40,241 bases of DNA from Phoronis ovalis. Taxonomy: Eukaryota; Phoronida; Phoronidae. Location of the stretch: assembly GCA_028565635.1 (NCBI GenBank), contig JAOXYB010081387.1, forward strand, positions 1 to 40,241. Reading direction: 5' to 3'. The position numbers were made by a program, and so were the translations under genes. Of the stretch, positions 24,201 through 33,486 are shown one piece after another (the first letter of the stretch is position 1; the number at the start of each line of letters is the position of its first letter). Below the pieces are notes generated by a model. The model saw nothing but the letters and a program-made list of their open reading frames with translations. It ran no database searches and was not told the origin of the DNA.

Positions 24201-27200
24201 AAATACCATTTTCATTTATATGATACACTACTATACAAATATTGAACTCTTTTCTGACTTCATTTTTTGTCCGTCCACATTAGATTCACTCATTTGTAGC
24301 AAAGCAATAGTGAGGTGGAGTAAGATGTTTTAATCTAGCATTCTTGCAGTCACAGTGACAAACAATGTAAGGCATCACCATGTATCCGAAATTTGAATGC
24401 AACACATTAACACCACAGTTTGGTGTCTTTGCTACTTGAAATACAGCATTAAGATGACATTATAGTAAAAGACCAGTTTATAAACATGTAAAACATACTT
24501 TGTAGTTTTGGGGTTTGATCCCTGGTCTCTGTCTGCTACCCCCAGCTCTATGTTTTCAATGGACACTTTGGTGGTAACTTTGAGCTGAACCTAAAATGGA
24601 ATATTACAAACACGTTGGCTTATTAGAAATTTACCAAAAGGACTGTTACACATCCTAGTTAAGGGATTTTATTTGGAAGCAAAAGTACATAAGTCTAATA
24701 AAAAATGTTTACATTTAGTGCAAGTTGTAAGAGCCCACTGTAGCTGTCCCAATTAATAAAGGATAATACTTAGAGCAGGCAGCAATGGCATGACTTGACA
24801 TAAGGTGGGATGATATAGCTCCATGTCTTCATTACTTACTTCTGCACCTGAAGTGCCAATAAGACGGCCGTCAGCTTTTTGTGGAGTCACACTGAAAGTT
24901 ATCCTATAGAAACCACGGTTTGGCTTGGCTTCCATGAAATTCATTTCATATAGGGTGCTGAAATTCAACCATAGAACTGTATATTGATACACTGATAAGA
25001 AAGTAATTTCATTTCGTTGTTGAAAACAAGTTATAAATTAGTTATTATTTAGAAATGTAAACTCTTTGTCCATCCACTATAGATTCACTTATCTGTATTC
25101 AAGAAATAAGTAAGGTGGAGCAAGATGTTTTGATCTAGCATTCTTGCAGTCAGAGTAATGAACAAAGAAATCATCACCATGTATCCGAAATATGAATGCA
25201 ATGCGAACATTTACACAACTGATGGCATTTAACTTAGCAAGATGGACATATTGCTCTTGCAGTTATTGTGTATCTGAAATCTTAAAGCACAAAATGCATA
25301 GTTGAATAACTTTCTTACCATATTCAAAGCACGAAGCTGTTCTGGAACTTTAGAAACATTCCTAGGATAGACTCACTCTTTTTATTGATTACCTTTAATG
25401 GTCATGATTTTTGACCTCACTTTATTTAGATTTTCTGTTTGAACACAACCCAGATTTGCAAACATACCTTTCACCTTTGGATGCCAAAAGTGGCTTTTTG
25501 TTCAAAACCACAGCATCATCACCCAAATGTCTAGCAGAGTCAGCTGTCACAGTCACCTTACCAATAGACTGTCCCATGAGGTTGGTGACACGGACTTGAA
25601 CCTGGGGTGACTTTGGAGATACTGATACAGGACTAGCTAAAGAAACAGCTACTGGAATGTGATACTGCAAAAAAACAACAGACATTTATATAAAGAGTAT
25701 TGTATATACCAACAACTGAAAGCTATCTTCCCCTGTCATCTTTTAATAAGCACTTGTCACAAACATCATAACCAAACACCAATTTACTTAATTATAAATT
25801 GTCTAATTTTTAAGATTTTAAGCCTTTTTCTAAATACAACAAAGGTGTTATTTGTGACATGAAATAAATTTGTTGTGCATTATGTTATTATCTGATTTAT
25901 ATATTACAAATAAAGTTGAAAATGTCAAAACAAATTATACGAAATGAAGTTTATTATTGTAGCTTATTAGGCAGTATTAGCAATTGGCTGCCCCTGAATA
26001 ACTTAGTGCAGATAGGGAGGAAGGCACCTTTTAGAAGACTCCACCACCCATAATATATGTAATGCTATATGTACATACTAATATATGTACATGCTTTGAA
26101 ACCGTGTACCTTCCTCCCCTCCCGAACAATTTAAAGTTGAACAGCCCTTACTTTGTTAGTTGCTAGTGTCTTGATAACTGCTACAAGGTGAGCTGCACTT
26201 CGTTGTTGATGAACATGCTTGCGACTAAGCAAATAATTTGTAAATTTCACAACCTTCTCCTAAAAATATGTGAATCAACTATCTATAAAATTAACAAAAG
26301 AATATGTTGGCGCAGCCTATAACTTCTTCAAAGTTTTTACAGCTAAAGACTGGGACAGAATCAAATGAATATTCAGACATAAGTTTTCGACTTAATTTTA
26401 AGCATGTCACACTACTTTTGGTAGTTGTTATGTAAGTGACTTACGTCAATAATTTAAACTACAGTGTACATCAACTACAGTAATACATACTAATGTCAGA
26501 ATGTGCCTTAATATTATAAAGTTAATTAATTTTACTCACATCATTTATAGCAGGTGCTTGTTTAGCCTTTTCACCTAATTTATAGGCTGCATCTAAAACT
26601 ATGGCTGTCGTGTGTAAACCACCTTCAAACTGAAAAACATATGATGAATGAACTTTCAGGAATAGTTATTAGAGTGGTACATTACAATCCGTTTACTTCT
26701 GCATTCAGCAGTGCTCGTGGAAATCACCTACCATATAAAATTATGCTTCTTAACTGCAACCTCACTTCACAATACAGAAATAAATCAGTTTGGTATTAAA
26801 TATATTAAAAGGCAAAATTGAGACATTTTCAGTTTTACCTGTAGATATTTTTCGTCTACTTCATCTGCCTGTGCCACAACATCTTCTATAAGGTCATAGA
26901 ATTTACTGACATCTCCTTCTAGTTCAGATGCTACATAGAATGCATGCCCATAACTGAAACATTTATTAAATTATTTTTAAACAAGCATGCATAGTTAATT
27001 AGACTTGCTCAAGACCTTGTGTACTTAGAAAAAAAAATTTAATGTTTATTTCTCTTTTTTATGTCTTTTACATCAGTGTTTTTAATTATCTTGCAAATTT
27101 TTTTTGTTTTTTTACTATCATATATAAGTTGGGTGTTTGCCGTCTATGATAGTAAAAAAATTTTTTTTTCGAGATAATTAAAAACACTGATGTAAAAGAC

Positions 27201-30200
27201 ATAAAAAAGAGAAATAAACATTAAAATTGTTTTTTTTTTTTAAAGTTCTCAAGGACTTGAGCAAGTCTAATAGTTAATCAGACTTCTTGGAATTTCATAT
27301 TACCGCCCTGTGGACAGAATCCCGCAAAAAATAAACTGTACAGTACTGCCGAGGAATTGCTCGTTTTTATAAAACACCTGAATATGTACTAAGGTTATGG
27401 AAGCGTTCCTAGCACCATCTTGGAAATACTTCAGTAAACAGCCGTGGTGCGTTCAATCTTATATTAAATGAATGTTTTTGATAAAAAATTTCAATTCTTT
27501 GGTTTCTTTGAAAAATCACTTTTATTTTAATGTGTGAAACCTGAGAGAACTTGCTATATCTACTGCAGAATTTGTCATTTTTATTGCAGAACTTTAATTT
27601 TTCACTACGGAAATCCATAAGGTCTGGTTAATACTACAGGGTGATATCAAACGATAGTATTTTAGTCTAGCCAAGCTTTTAATATAAATAGAACAATTTC
27701 AGTTGTACCTTAAAGGTGCATCATCTTGCTTTATAGCTTCTAATAATGCTGCACTGACTTTCTTTGCATCCACTTGCAAACCCAAGTTTTTGAGTGCAAA
27801 GAAAGCATAATATATAGTGGCTACTTTAGCGTCTTCTTTGATTGCATCTGTTAGAAGTTGTTTGGCACTGCCTGCTGAAAGCTGCAAACAAGAAAGTCCT
27901 TATGAAATCATATGTATTTAGACTACAAAAAAGCAGAAGTGTAACTTGCACTTTTTGATCTGCCCTACCCTAACAATAAACAATCAATTTCCAATTATGA
28001 TAAAGAAAGCAATATCACTTTGGAAGCTTTTATAGATAAAGCATTTTCTTAATATATGTTTACCTGAAATACATACTTTTAGTGGAATTCATTACTGCAT
28101 CCAAGAAGACATTTTCTAATCAACTCATGCATATAAACATTATCTTCAAGATGCAATATGTAATGAAACACAACAAAACATCCGCACCAAATGCCAAATC
28201 GTCCATAGCTAGAATCCTGTTTCACACGTTATGCCTTGTAAATACAGTAATCTGTTTACACTGCTTACCTGGCAGTTTCCCATAGCTTTACTAGCAGAGG
28301 ATGCAAAAAACAATGACTCGACATTGTTAGCGTCTAAACTTGACTTTATAAAACTACACGTTTCCTACAATAAATAAAACATCATAAACAGCCACATTTG
28401 TACTTCATAACAGTTTCAGTTAACTATCTTTATCAATCGCCCAAAATATGCAAACAAACACTTTACATCATGACACTGCAAACATATACTAAACTTTCTC
28501 TTTGTTCACTTGGTATCTGTTACAAAAATGCCAAGATTTTGGACATAGTCTTCCTATTTGGACGTCAAATATCCCAGAAGGATTTCTTTTTGTCACCGTC
28601 AAGTGCAACAAGTGGCTTCTTCATATTTTACACTTCTGGAAGTTAGCATCTCCGCAGTTATTCATGTTTTGATATCAAATACTTATGCAGCATTTCTTTT
28701 AAGTTTGCCTTACTCTCAGGTAGAGAGCAACCATGACATCAGGACTCAGTAGGAGGTATAAAGTACATTATTTGAGTGCATAATATGTACTTACTTGGGC
28801 TTTAGGGACATCGATACCTAATAATTTCAAGCCCATTATTGAATAATGTGCATTAGCTAAATCTGAGTATGGCTGAGCTGCTTCAAATACTGCACGTAGA
28901 CGGGCTTGATCTACTGTTGTGAGATAGGTTGATGGTGTGAGGGCCTGCCCCACCACGGTCAGGGCAAATAATACTAAAACTGCTGCACCTGTAACAACAA
29001 TGAACAACTACACTGTATACAGAATATTTTAAATTACTGAAATCGTTATCCATCTATATGTACATTAACACATAATGCTCTAGATTAACATGGTGTGTCG
29101 AAGTCTTGCAACAACTTTTTTTTTGATATTTTCTTTGTTCTAGTGCAGAAGGCAAGTCTTAAGAAAAAAATAGATGAAAAACCTTAAGTAATTTTTAACA
29201 CATAAAGGGCTATCTATGAATGTACAACTCCGCTACAGGCAACCCATAGTAAGGTCTTACATCCAGCACCACACTAAAGCCAGCTTGAAGCTAGGTTAGT
29301 CCTAATAATAGCCCCAATATCTGATGTATTGGTCCCAACAACTTCCTATTCAAAAACCATTATCTTTCGAATAGAACAAAAACTCACCCACACGATGAAA
29401 TTATTGATACAGCAGTATTATTATCACGTTAAGAAAGTACAAATTTACACACATAAACAAGTCAGATGCTTAAAAATTAGTGAAAATAAATGTAGAAGCC
29501 ATAGAGATGCCATTATGGTCGCTTCGTATTTATTGAGTTAAAATCCGTTAAAATTCAGCAAATGTTATACCACAAGAAATATATATACTTTTCACTTGGA
29601 AACAAACTTAGACCATCGAAGCATTGCTGTTTGAGAATTTTCATCGTTTTTGTTAATTTTGAAAGACAATAGTTTTTGAATAGGAAAATCTGACAGTATT
29701 GAAAAGTACTATTAGGACTACTTGAAGGTAAACAACTGTCTACTTCATAGCCATGACCCTACTACCGAGCATTTTTGCAAGAGGCTAACTTCTACTGGTT
29801 TTAACACAGGCAAGCGATAGTAGGGTCAGGAACTAGCTTGGACTATCTACTTCCGAGACTTAGTTTTAATAGTATGTACATTGTCAGAACTTGAACTTGA
29901 AGAGGGGAGTATTCATCACGGTATATATCGCAAAATACTTCGCATGGGCGCACAAAATGTTAGTAAAATGCTTAACAAATGACTATGTTATCTGGTAAAT
30001 TAACTTAAGAGTATTTTAATGTATACTTAAGTAAAAATATCGCACTGTTTTTGGAATCAAGTTTAATAATCACACGTGGCAAAGTTCAAAATGGCTGACA
30101 CTTCCAGAAGCCGGTTAAGTTTTACGAGCAATTTGTGCAAAAAGTATTAACAAAAGACACTTAAAAGCAAATTTTACACATCCTACAAACTTTTGGCAAC

Positions 30201-30285
30201 AAATAAAATAGTACATTCACGGCGATTAACGTCTGCTAAATGAGTAATTAACATAATTATGATCAGCTCACTTACCCCTCGCCAT
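21269..30285 (-). CDS. RPN2: ribophorin II, oligosaccharyltransferase subunit 2
   Basis: Non-catalytic subunit of the ER oligosaccharyltransferase that N-glycosylates nascent proteins. Minus-strand exons: 30285-30276, 28988-28795, 28364-28269, 27881-27709, 26953-26839, 26629-26540, 26259-26152, 25664-25468, 24957-24840, 24590-24499, 24156-23952, 23783-23679, 22883-22800, 22374-22279, 21873-21798, 21402-21269. They sum to 1893 bases: 630 residues against 631 in human. The N-terminal signal peptide (MARGAAVLVLFALTVVGQA) is followed by the conserved LTPSTYLT. Recognisable blocks include AHYSIMGLKLLG, the beta-sandwich stretch with TAHQTFIRL and VFVAEP-like IFVAEP, and FREPEVRPP just before the membrane region. 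Three membrane segments follow, at about 544-561, 574-598 and 604-620, and the protein ends SSIAAKR. All introns are GT-AG with agreeing phases. Six introns carry H/ACA or U17 RNAs on the same strand, so intron processing and snoRNA output are coupled. Confidence 0.97.
21526..21663 (-). ncRNA. H/ACA snoRNA, predicted 28S rRNA guide
   Basis: In the last RPN2 intron, host sense strand, about 138 nt. The 5' hairpin closes with GCATTC/GAATGC (21661-21656 and 21606-21601), then box H AGAGAA. The 3' hairpin closes with TAACACA/TGTGTTA, with an upper stem TGACCT/AGGTTA. Box ACA is at 21531-21529, three nt from the end. The 5' pocket strands UUAAAGUUU and GAAUAGG are exactly complementary to AAACUUUAA and CCUAUUC. 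These flank UC in a conserved eukaryotic 28S sequence that I recall as CCUAUUC-U-C-AAACUUUAA. Pocket to box H is 14 nt, the distance expected for this class. Target by pairing only; the rRNA is from memory. Confidence 0.82.
22085..22222 (-). ncRNA. H/ACA snoRNA family A, copy 1
   Basis: In the RPN2 intron 22278-21874, host sense strand, 138 nt. The 5' hairpin closes with GCATTC/GAATGC and has an 8-bp upper stem, CATGGTGA/TCACTGTG. Box H AGATTA is at 22156-22151. The 3' hairpin has an upper stem TCACT/AGTGA. Box ACA is at 22090-22088. The 5' pocket strands read UUUCGGAUA and ACUGCAA, with 14 nt from pocket to box H. Nearly identical to copy 2, about 80 percent like copy 3. I could not name a target. 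Confidence 0.85.
22469..22607 (-). ncRNA. H/ACA snoRNA, predicted 18S rRNA guide
   Basis: In the RPN2 intron 22799-22375, host sense strand, about 139 nt. The 5' hairpin closes with CCAACG/CGTTGG, upper stem GGGGT/ACCCC, then box H AGAGGA (22544-22539). The 3' hairpin closes with CCTATAC/GTATAGG, inner stems TCCT/AGGA and GGACT/AGTCC. Box ACA is at 22474-22472, followed by CTT. The 5' pocket strands AUUCCAU and UUCCAUGC are complementary to the two sides of GCAUGGAA-U-A-AUGGAAU, which I recall from invertebrate 18S rRNA. The first U in the gap would be the modified base. Pocket to box H is 14 nt. Structure and target agree well. Confidence 0.88.
23164..23401 (-). ncRNA. U17/E1/snR30 snoRNA (SNORA73 family)
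   Basis: In the RPN2 intron 23678-22884, host sense strand, about 238 nt. U17 is needed for early 18S rRNA processing and does not guide pseudouridylation. The 3' hairpin carries both diagnostic motifs: m1 ATATTCC on the left strand (GCTTGTATATTCC, about 23242-23230) and m2 AAACCAT on the right (AAAACCATGCAAGC). They are enclosed by GCTTG/CAAGC, followed by box ACA (ACATAT, 23169-23164). The long 5' hairpin closes with CAACATTG/CAATGTTG, matching the CAACG/CGTTGG base of vertebrate U17, and box H AGAATA follows. Internal GCTCTG and GTGG-CTAGGGAGC also resemble vertebrate U17. Vertebrate U17 is hosted in other genes. Confidence 0.92.
24265..24402 (-). ncRNA. H/ACA snoRNA family A, copy 2
   Basis: In the RPN2 intron 24498-24157, 138 nt, differing from copy 1 at only a few positions. 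Boxes H (AGATTA, 24336-24331) and ACA (24270-24268) are the same. The 5' upper stem is unchanged, and the base differences fall in the distal part of the left pocket strand and in the 3' loop. It probably has the same guide function as copy 1. Confidence 0.85.
25064..25201 (-). ncRNA. H/ACA snoRNA family A, copy 3 (diverged)
   Basis: In the RPN2 intron 25467-24958, 138 nt. The lower stem GCATTC/GAATGC, the UUUCGGAUACAUGG block and the GACUGCAAGAAUGC block are kept, as are box H (AGATCA, 25136-25131) and box ACA (25069-25067). Substitutions sit mostly in loops or are wobble-compatible: the 3' upper stem changes from TCACT/AGTGA to TTACT/AGTGA and lengthens to 8 bp with ATAAGTGA. The 5' upper stem tolerates one mismatch. 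Both guide strands of the 5' pocket are conserved, so selection on that pocket is likely. Confidence 0.8.
26015..26118. repeat. long stable hairpin in an RPN2 intron
   Basis: A 13-bp stem, GTACCTTCCTCCC (26106-26118) against GGGAGGAAGGCAC (26015-26027) with one G-U type pair, encloses a smaller hairpin containing TGTACATA/TATGTACA. It is unlike the surrounding AT-rich sequence. No box H in register, so not called H/ACA. Origin unknown. Confidence 0.5.
26999..27270. mobile_element. near-perfect foldback MITE, 272 bp
   Basis: Two arms of about 120 bases (26999-27120 and 27146-27270) are almost perfect inverted repeats around a 25-base loop. The ends are TTAGACTTGCTCAAG and its complement. TAGTTAA flanks both sides (26992-26998, 27271-27277), a 7-bp duplication that could be 8 bp if the terminal A is shared, as in hAT-type insertions. 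Low divergence between arms suggests a recent insertion. It sits in the RPN2 intron 27708-26954 and is non-coding. Confidence 0.85.
27400..27620. repeat. dispersed repeat, related to 33150-33400
   Basis: The stretch with AGCACCATCTTGGAAAT, CAGTAAACAGCCGTGGT and GCAGAATTTGTCA is paralleled at 33150-33400 by AGCGCCATCTTGAAATT, TAGTAAATAGCTGTGGT and GCAGAATTTGACA in the same order and spacing. It is an old dispersed repeat of unknown class, here within an RPN2 intron. Confidence 0.5.
28412..28478 (-). ncRNA. weak C/D-box snoRNA candidate
   Basis: In the RPN2 intron 28794-28365, on the host strand: C-like box ATGATGT near 28470, D box CTGA near 28418, and a short terminal stem CAG/CTG. Size (67 nt) and distance to the 3' splice site (about 47 nt) are plausible. 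The C box has one mismatch to RUGAUGA, and no convincing D' box or rRNA complementarity was identified. Confidence 0.22.
29298..29719. mobile_element. foldback element, about 422 bp
   Basis: AGTCCTAATA...CCTATTCAAAAACCATTA on the left is repeated in inverted form at the right end (TAGTTTTTGAATAGG...TATTAGGACT), arms about 75 bp and roughly 80-85 percent alike. Non-coding, in the first RPN2 intron. No clear target duplication. Confidence 0.6.
29754..29828. repeat. 75-bp sequence with 11-bp perfect inverted ends
   Basis: TGACCCTACTA (29754-29764) pairs with TAGTAGGGTCA (29818-29828). It lies just beyond the larger foldback element in the first RPN2 intron. Possibly a tiny MITE or a solo remnant. 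Confidence 0.45.
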
Positions 30286-30859
30286 TGTACTTCCAAGCCG
30301 GGCACCGAGAGGTTACATCCGGGTACTCCCTGATACGTGTCAAGATCCCGCTTTTAGTTTTATTTCAATACAACATTTATTAACTAACATTTTTGATGAT
30401 TTGTAAATGTTTTGAAACATTTAGGACTAATTTTTGGCTTTGTTCCAGAGAATGTAGGAATTATTTTGAAATATTCTTTCTGGATCCAGTTTTTCCTACA
30501 TCCAGTGACATCTGACGGCTGCTATTTACATAAACCAGCAAAGATAAAGCGGATAAAGGCCAATCATCCAATGAAGACCATGGCAATTGCATGAATTAGG
30601 TAATGGACCGAGTAATGGACTGGTATTACTTAGTTTAAGTAAGTATTTAGCTTCTATGTGACGGCGGATAAACAGTATATCAGGAGCCAAAAGTGCATGG
30701 TGGCCCCTGGAGGATACTCTCATTCACATTGACTGTATGTATGTATGTGCTGCCCCATGGGCATGGGCCATTTTGTTCTTTTTTGCAATGTTGGGTATAC
30801 TATATATTTTCAATAAGTAATTAGTTTCCATTGATGTATTTCTTGGTTTTTTCCCCATT

Positions 30860-31000
30860 AATATCTTCAAGAATTTTTTTACCATGAGGCGTACTCTTCG
30901 AGATTTTTTACCATTGAATTTGGTTTTTGCAAAGAATTTTTACCATGGATGTATTTTTGGTAAGCAATTTTTATCATATTAAGTGGCCATGGGTTATGGT
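30860..31000 (+). repeat. degenerate minisatellite, about 31-33 bp period
   Basis: Units with A(T)nTTTACCAT recur at about 30885, 30915 and 30949, then as ATTTTTATCAT at about 30968. The intervals are similar to the 33-bp repeats immediately to the right, but the consensus differs. Confidence 0.5.
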
Positions 31001-31111
31001 TTTTTTACCTGGGACCTCACACTCCCATCAAGTATTTTGCCAAGAACCCCCTGGGGTCCAGTTTTCAAGTTAAATCCTGATTTCATTTAAAGGTATAGCA
31101 TTTCCGGAGGA

Positions 31112-31260
31112 TTTCTCGGAGAGAAAACCTTAAAAATGGGTCCTTTTTTGTGACAGAAAACACTAAAAATTGGTCCATTTTTGATACCAAAATCCCTAAA
31201 TATGGGTGGATATTTTGAGTTTGGCTGCACATTCCCATCAAAAAATATGGACAGTACCCT
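31112..31260 (+). repeat. 33-bp minisatellite, about three copies
   Basis: Units such as AAATGGGTCC-(T)6-GTGACAG, AAATTGGTCCATTTTTGA and ATATGGGTGGATATTTTGAG repeat every 33 bases. The same family, in opposite orientation and with more copies, lies in a PREP intron at 36700-36925. Confidence 0.7.
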
Positions 31261-31557
31261 CCCTCATGGGTGACAGTGTTGTTTTAAATTTTAAATAGTA
31301 TGATCCGAAGCATATTATTCATTAACTGCATTAATTATTTATTCGTTCAAAATAGGATTGAAATGGTACTTTCTCACAAGCTGATCACGCACCAACCAGC
31401 AGATAACATATAATGAGAATAAAGAACATTCTATTCTACAAAACACCATAGCAGCAAAACTGGGCTATTTTAAATTTTCTTTCAACAGGCCGGTATATTA
31501 CCATCTTGGTCAAAAGCAGAGCATTTCAAATAATTTGGTGAAGTGAATTACTAGATA

Positions 31558-32700
31558 ATGGCATTGACATTGAAATGTATCATACTTTCAACATTGACTT
31601 TGAATCCACCCTTACACTCTGCTACATGTGTTCTACCAGTGTTACAGATATCCAAACTGTTAACTGTTATGTCTACAAGAAAGTGTAATACAAGTAGTGC
31701 CAAAGACATGAAAATAAAGTTTTTAGCAAAGAAATTGAACTTGGAAGAAAATGATGTAATTATTATTTCACAAAAGTATCCAAATGTTTTGCAAATAAAT
31801 CCAGAGAAAATGAGTAAAATCGTCCAATTGCTTCGATTATATGATCTAAATTTGAAGGACACAATCAAGCATCCTAATATATTTGCGAAGAGCTACAATA
31901 CGCTAGAGCATCGCCTTAAACAACTGGCGGACTACAGGTACACAACTAAGATAAACATTATAAGAAAAATAAATATGAGATCAAAACAGTATGAAAAAAT
32001 GCTTACTAAAATTAGACAGGAAGAACATGCTATGGGCAAACAAAATTCTCTTGGAAATGCTCTAGCCAATTTACTTGAATGTTCTCTTTCCGAAGCGCAA
32101 GAATTGGTTGATAATAACAGAGTATTACAGGAATCAAGATTTTCAACAATTAAAGAAAAGCTAGAATTTCTCATAAGTAAAGGTGTTTCATTACAAGAAC
32201 TCTACGACAAAGTTTGGATTGTACACTATCCATTAGGATTTTTACAAGAAAGAGCAACAATATTGGATTATTATGGTGTAACTCCACAAAATTTCCCATC
32301 TTATATACATGTACTGAAATGTCAGAAAGATGCCTTTGAAAAACGCATTGCAAAGTGGAAGGAAGACCAGCTCATTCTGGATGGATGCCAAACAAAAGAA
32401 GATTACTTGGCGAAAAGACTGGAATGCACATTACACAGAATTGAGAAAATGATTCTATCTTATCCCAAGTTATCTTCAATAGGACTCGCCAAAATCCATG
32501 CAATATTGAATTACTTGCTAATAGAATGCAAGTTTAGTCCTTTAGATGTTATTGATAATCCTCGAGTACTAAACTTTAGTTTAGACACGTTAAAACTTCG
32601 TTTCGAGGAATTATCTAATTGGCAGAATGAAACAGTGTCGGTAAAATTGCTGCAATTAGATAATAGACACTATAAAAAGTTACACGTAACACCAGTATAA
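31558..32700 (+). CDS. mTERF-family mitochondrial protein (MTERF1/2-like)
   Basis: Predicted mitochondrial nucleic-acid-binding protein of the mTERF family, which terminates transcription or regulates mitochondrial gene expression and ribosome assembly. It is a single uninterrupted 380-codon frame. The first 49 residues contain Lys/Arg and Ser/Thr but no Asp or Glu, as expected of a mitochondrial presequence. Repeated mTERF helix-turn-helix motifs of about 30 residues follow: a proline preceded by I/L-x-x-Y or equivalent, as in ISQKYPNVLQINPEKMSKI (about 70-88), WIVHYPLGFLQERATIL, ILSYPKLSSIGLAKI, and IDNPRVLNFSLDTLKLRFEEL near the C-terminus. The last one closely matches the IIENPRVL-type block of human MTERF1 (399 residues), as does the closing basic helix. 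The gene has no introns, in contrast to every other gene here; vertebrate MTERF1 is also encoded mainly in one exon. It is divergent from RPN2 and convergent with PREP. Confidence 0.85.
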   Translation: MALTLKCIILSTLTLNPPLHSATCVLPVLQISKLLTVMSTRKCNTSSAKDMKIKFLAKKLNLEENDVIIISQKYPNVLQINPEKMSKIVQLLRLYDLNLKDTIKHPNIFAKSYNTLEHRLKQLADYRYTTKINIIRKINMRSKQYEKMLTKIRQEEHAMGKQNSLGNALANLLECSLSEAQELVDNNRVLQESRFSTIKEKLEFLISKGVSLQELYDKVWIVHYPLGFLQERATILDYYGVTPQNFPSYIHVLKCQKDAFEKRIAKWKEDQLILDGCQTKEDYLAKRLECTLHRIEKMILSYPKLSSIGLAKIHAILNYLLIECKFSPLDVIDNPRVLNFSLDTLKLRFEELSNWQNETVSVKLLQLDNRHYKKLHVTPV

Positions 32701-33486
32701 ATGAAATACTTTGTGTTCTGTAGTAAAAGTTCTCTTTACATTGTAAAACTTTGTTTTATATTTATTTGCATCACTCGGAAACTTTCTACAAGCAAAACAT
32801 TAAATTTTAGTAAAAATATAAAGAATAACTTCCCTTATGAACTAGTGCCTGCATATAACTGTAAGTACATTATTGTACTTAATAATATATTTTTCATATT
32901 CATTTATCATATACTTCCACGGCTGGAATACATTAGCGCTCTTTAAGCAATTGTCATTTTTAAAGCTGATCACACTGATTTACTGGATATGCATTAGTTC
33001 CTGTGGTATTATGCAATACCATGGATGGAAAATCCCAAGAAAAACATAATTAAATCAAATTTACCAAATCTGTTTACTAGGAAAATTCTCAAATAGCACT
33101 TCTGGAAACTTGGGACTAGAGTTCTATCAAAAACACCCAAGCTTGTAGCAAAAAGTACTTGTAGCGCCATCTTGAAATTAAATTTTTAGTAAATAGCTGT
33201 GGTAAGTTTGATCTGTTAAAATGAAAGTTTTTAATTTAAATCTTTATTATTTGTTTAAAACTTTAAAAAATTACTTATATGTAATTAGTGCAGAATTTGA
33301 CACATCTGATGAAGAATTACTTGAAAAAATGGTGCAGAATGTTCAAGTCTTTCATTGTAGAATTCCCCAGGGACTGGCAAATGATATTCATTTGTCCATT
33401 TAAAGTTGCTATAGTATCAGGAGACAATTCCTATTTTTAGCCCTGTCAGCATAATACTACTACAACATTGACTTCGGAGATACGAG
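32701..33486. other. convergent 3' regions of the mTERF gene and PREP
   Basis: Tail-to-tail spacer of about 0.8 kb holding both 3' UTRs. A minus-strand AATAAA at 33243-33248 (TTTATT on plus) is a candidate PREP poly(A) signal. Part of it (33150-33400) is a dispersed repeat shared with 27400-27620. Confidence 0.5.

Larger units (their letters stand above)
30286..31557. other. divergent intergenic region between RPN2 and the mTERF gene
   Basis: The RPN2 promoter should lie just right of 30285, in the least AT-rich part (CCAAGCCGGGCACCGAG). Most of the remainder is minisatellite (30860-31000 and 31112-31260, listed separately). No supported gene. Confidence 0.5.

Noticed and set aside
25319-25361. 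Apparent 43-base RPN2 exon (NVSKVPEQLRALNM) with good splice signals
   Set aside because: Including it shifts the next exon out of frame, whereas joining 25468 directly to 24957 restores the alignment with RPN2 (GE-S-TLYEMNFME).
26380-26500. Minus-strand GTAGTTG/CAACTAC hairpin with AAAGTA behind it in an RPN2 intron
   Set aside because: The stem is nearly continuous with no guide pocket and no ACA box follows.
28550-28650. Minus-strand CCAGAAG/CTTCTGG hairpin followed by an ACA-like end in an RPN2 intron
   Set aside because: Box H is 16 nt away from the stem and the second hairpin has no proper pocket, so the H/ACA rules are not met.
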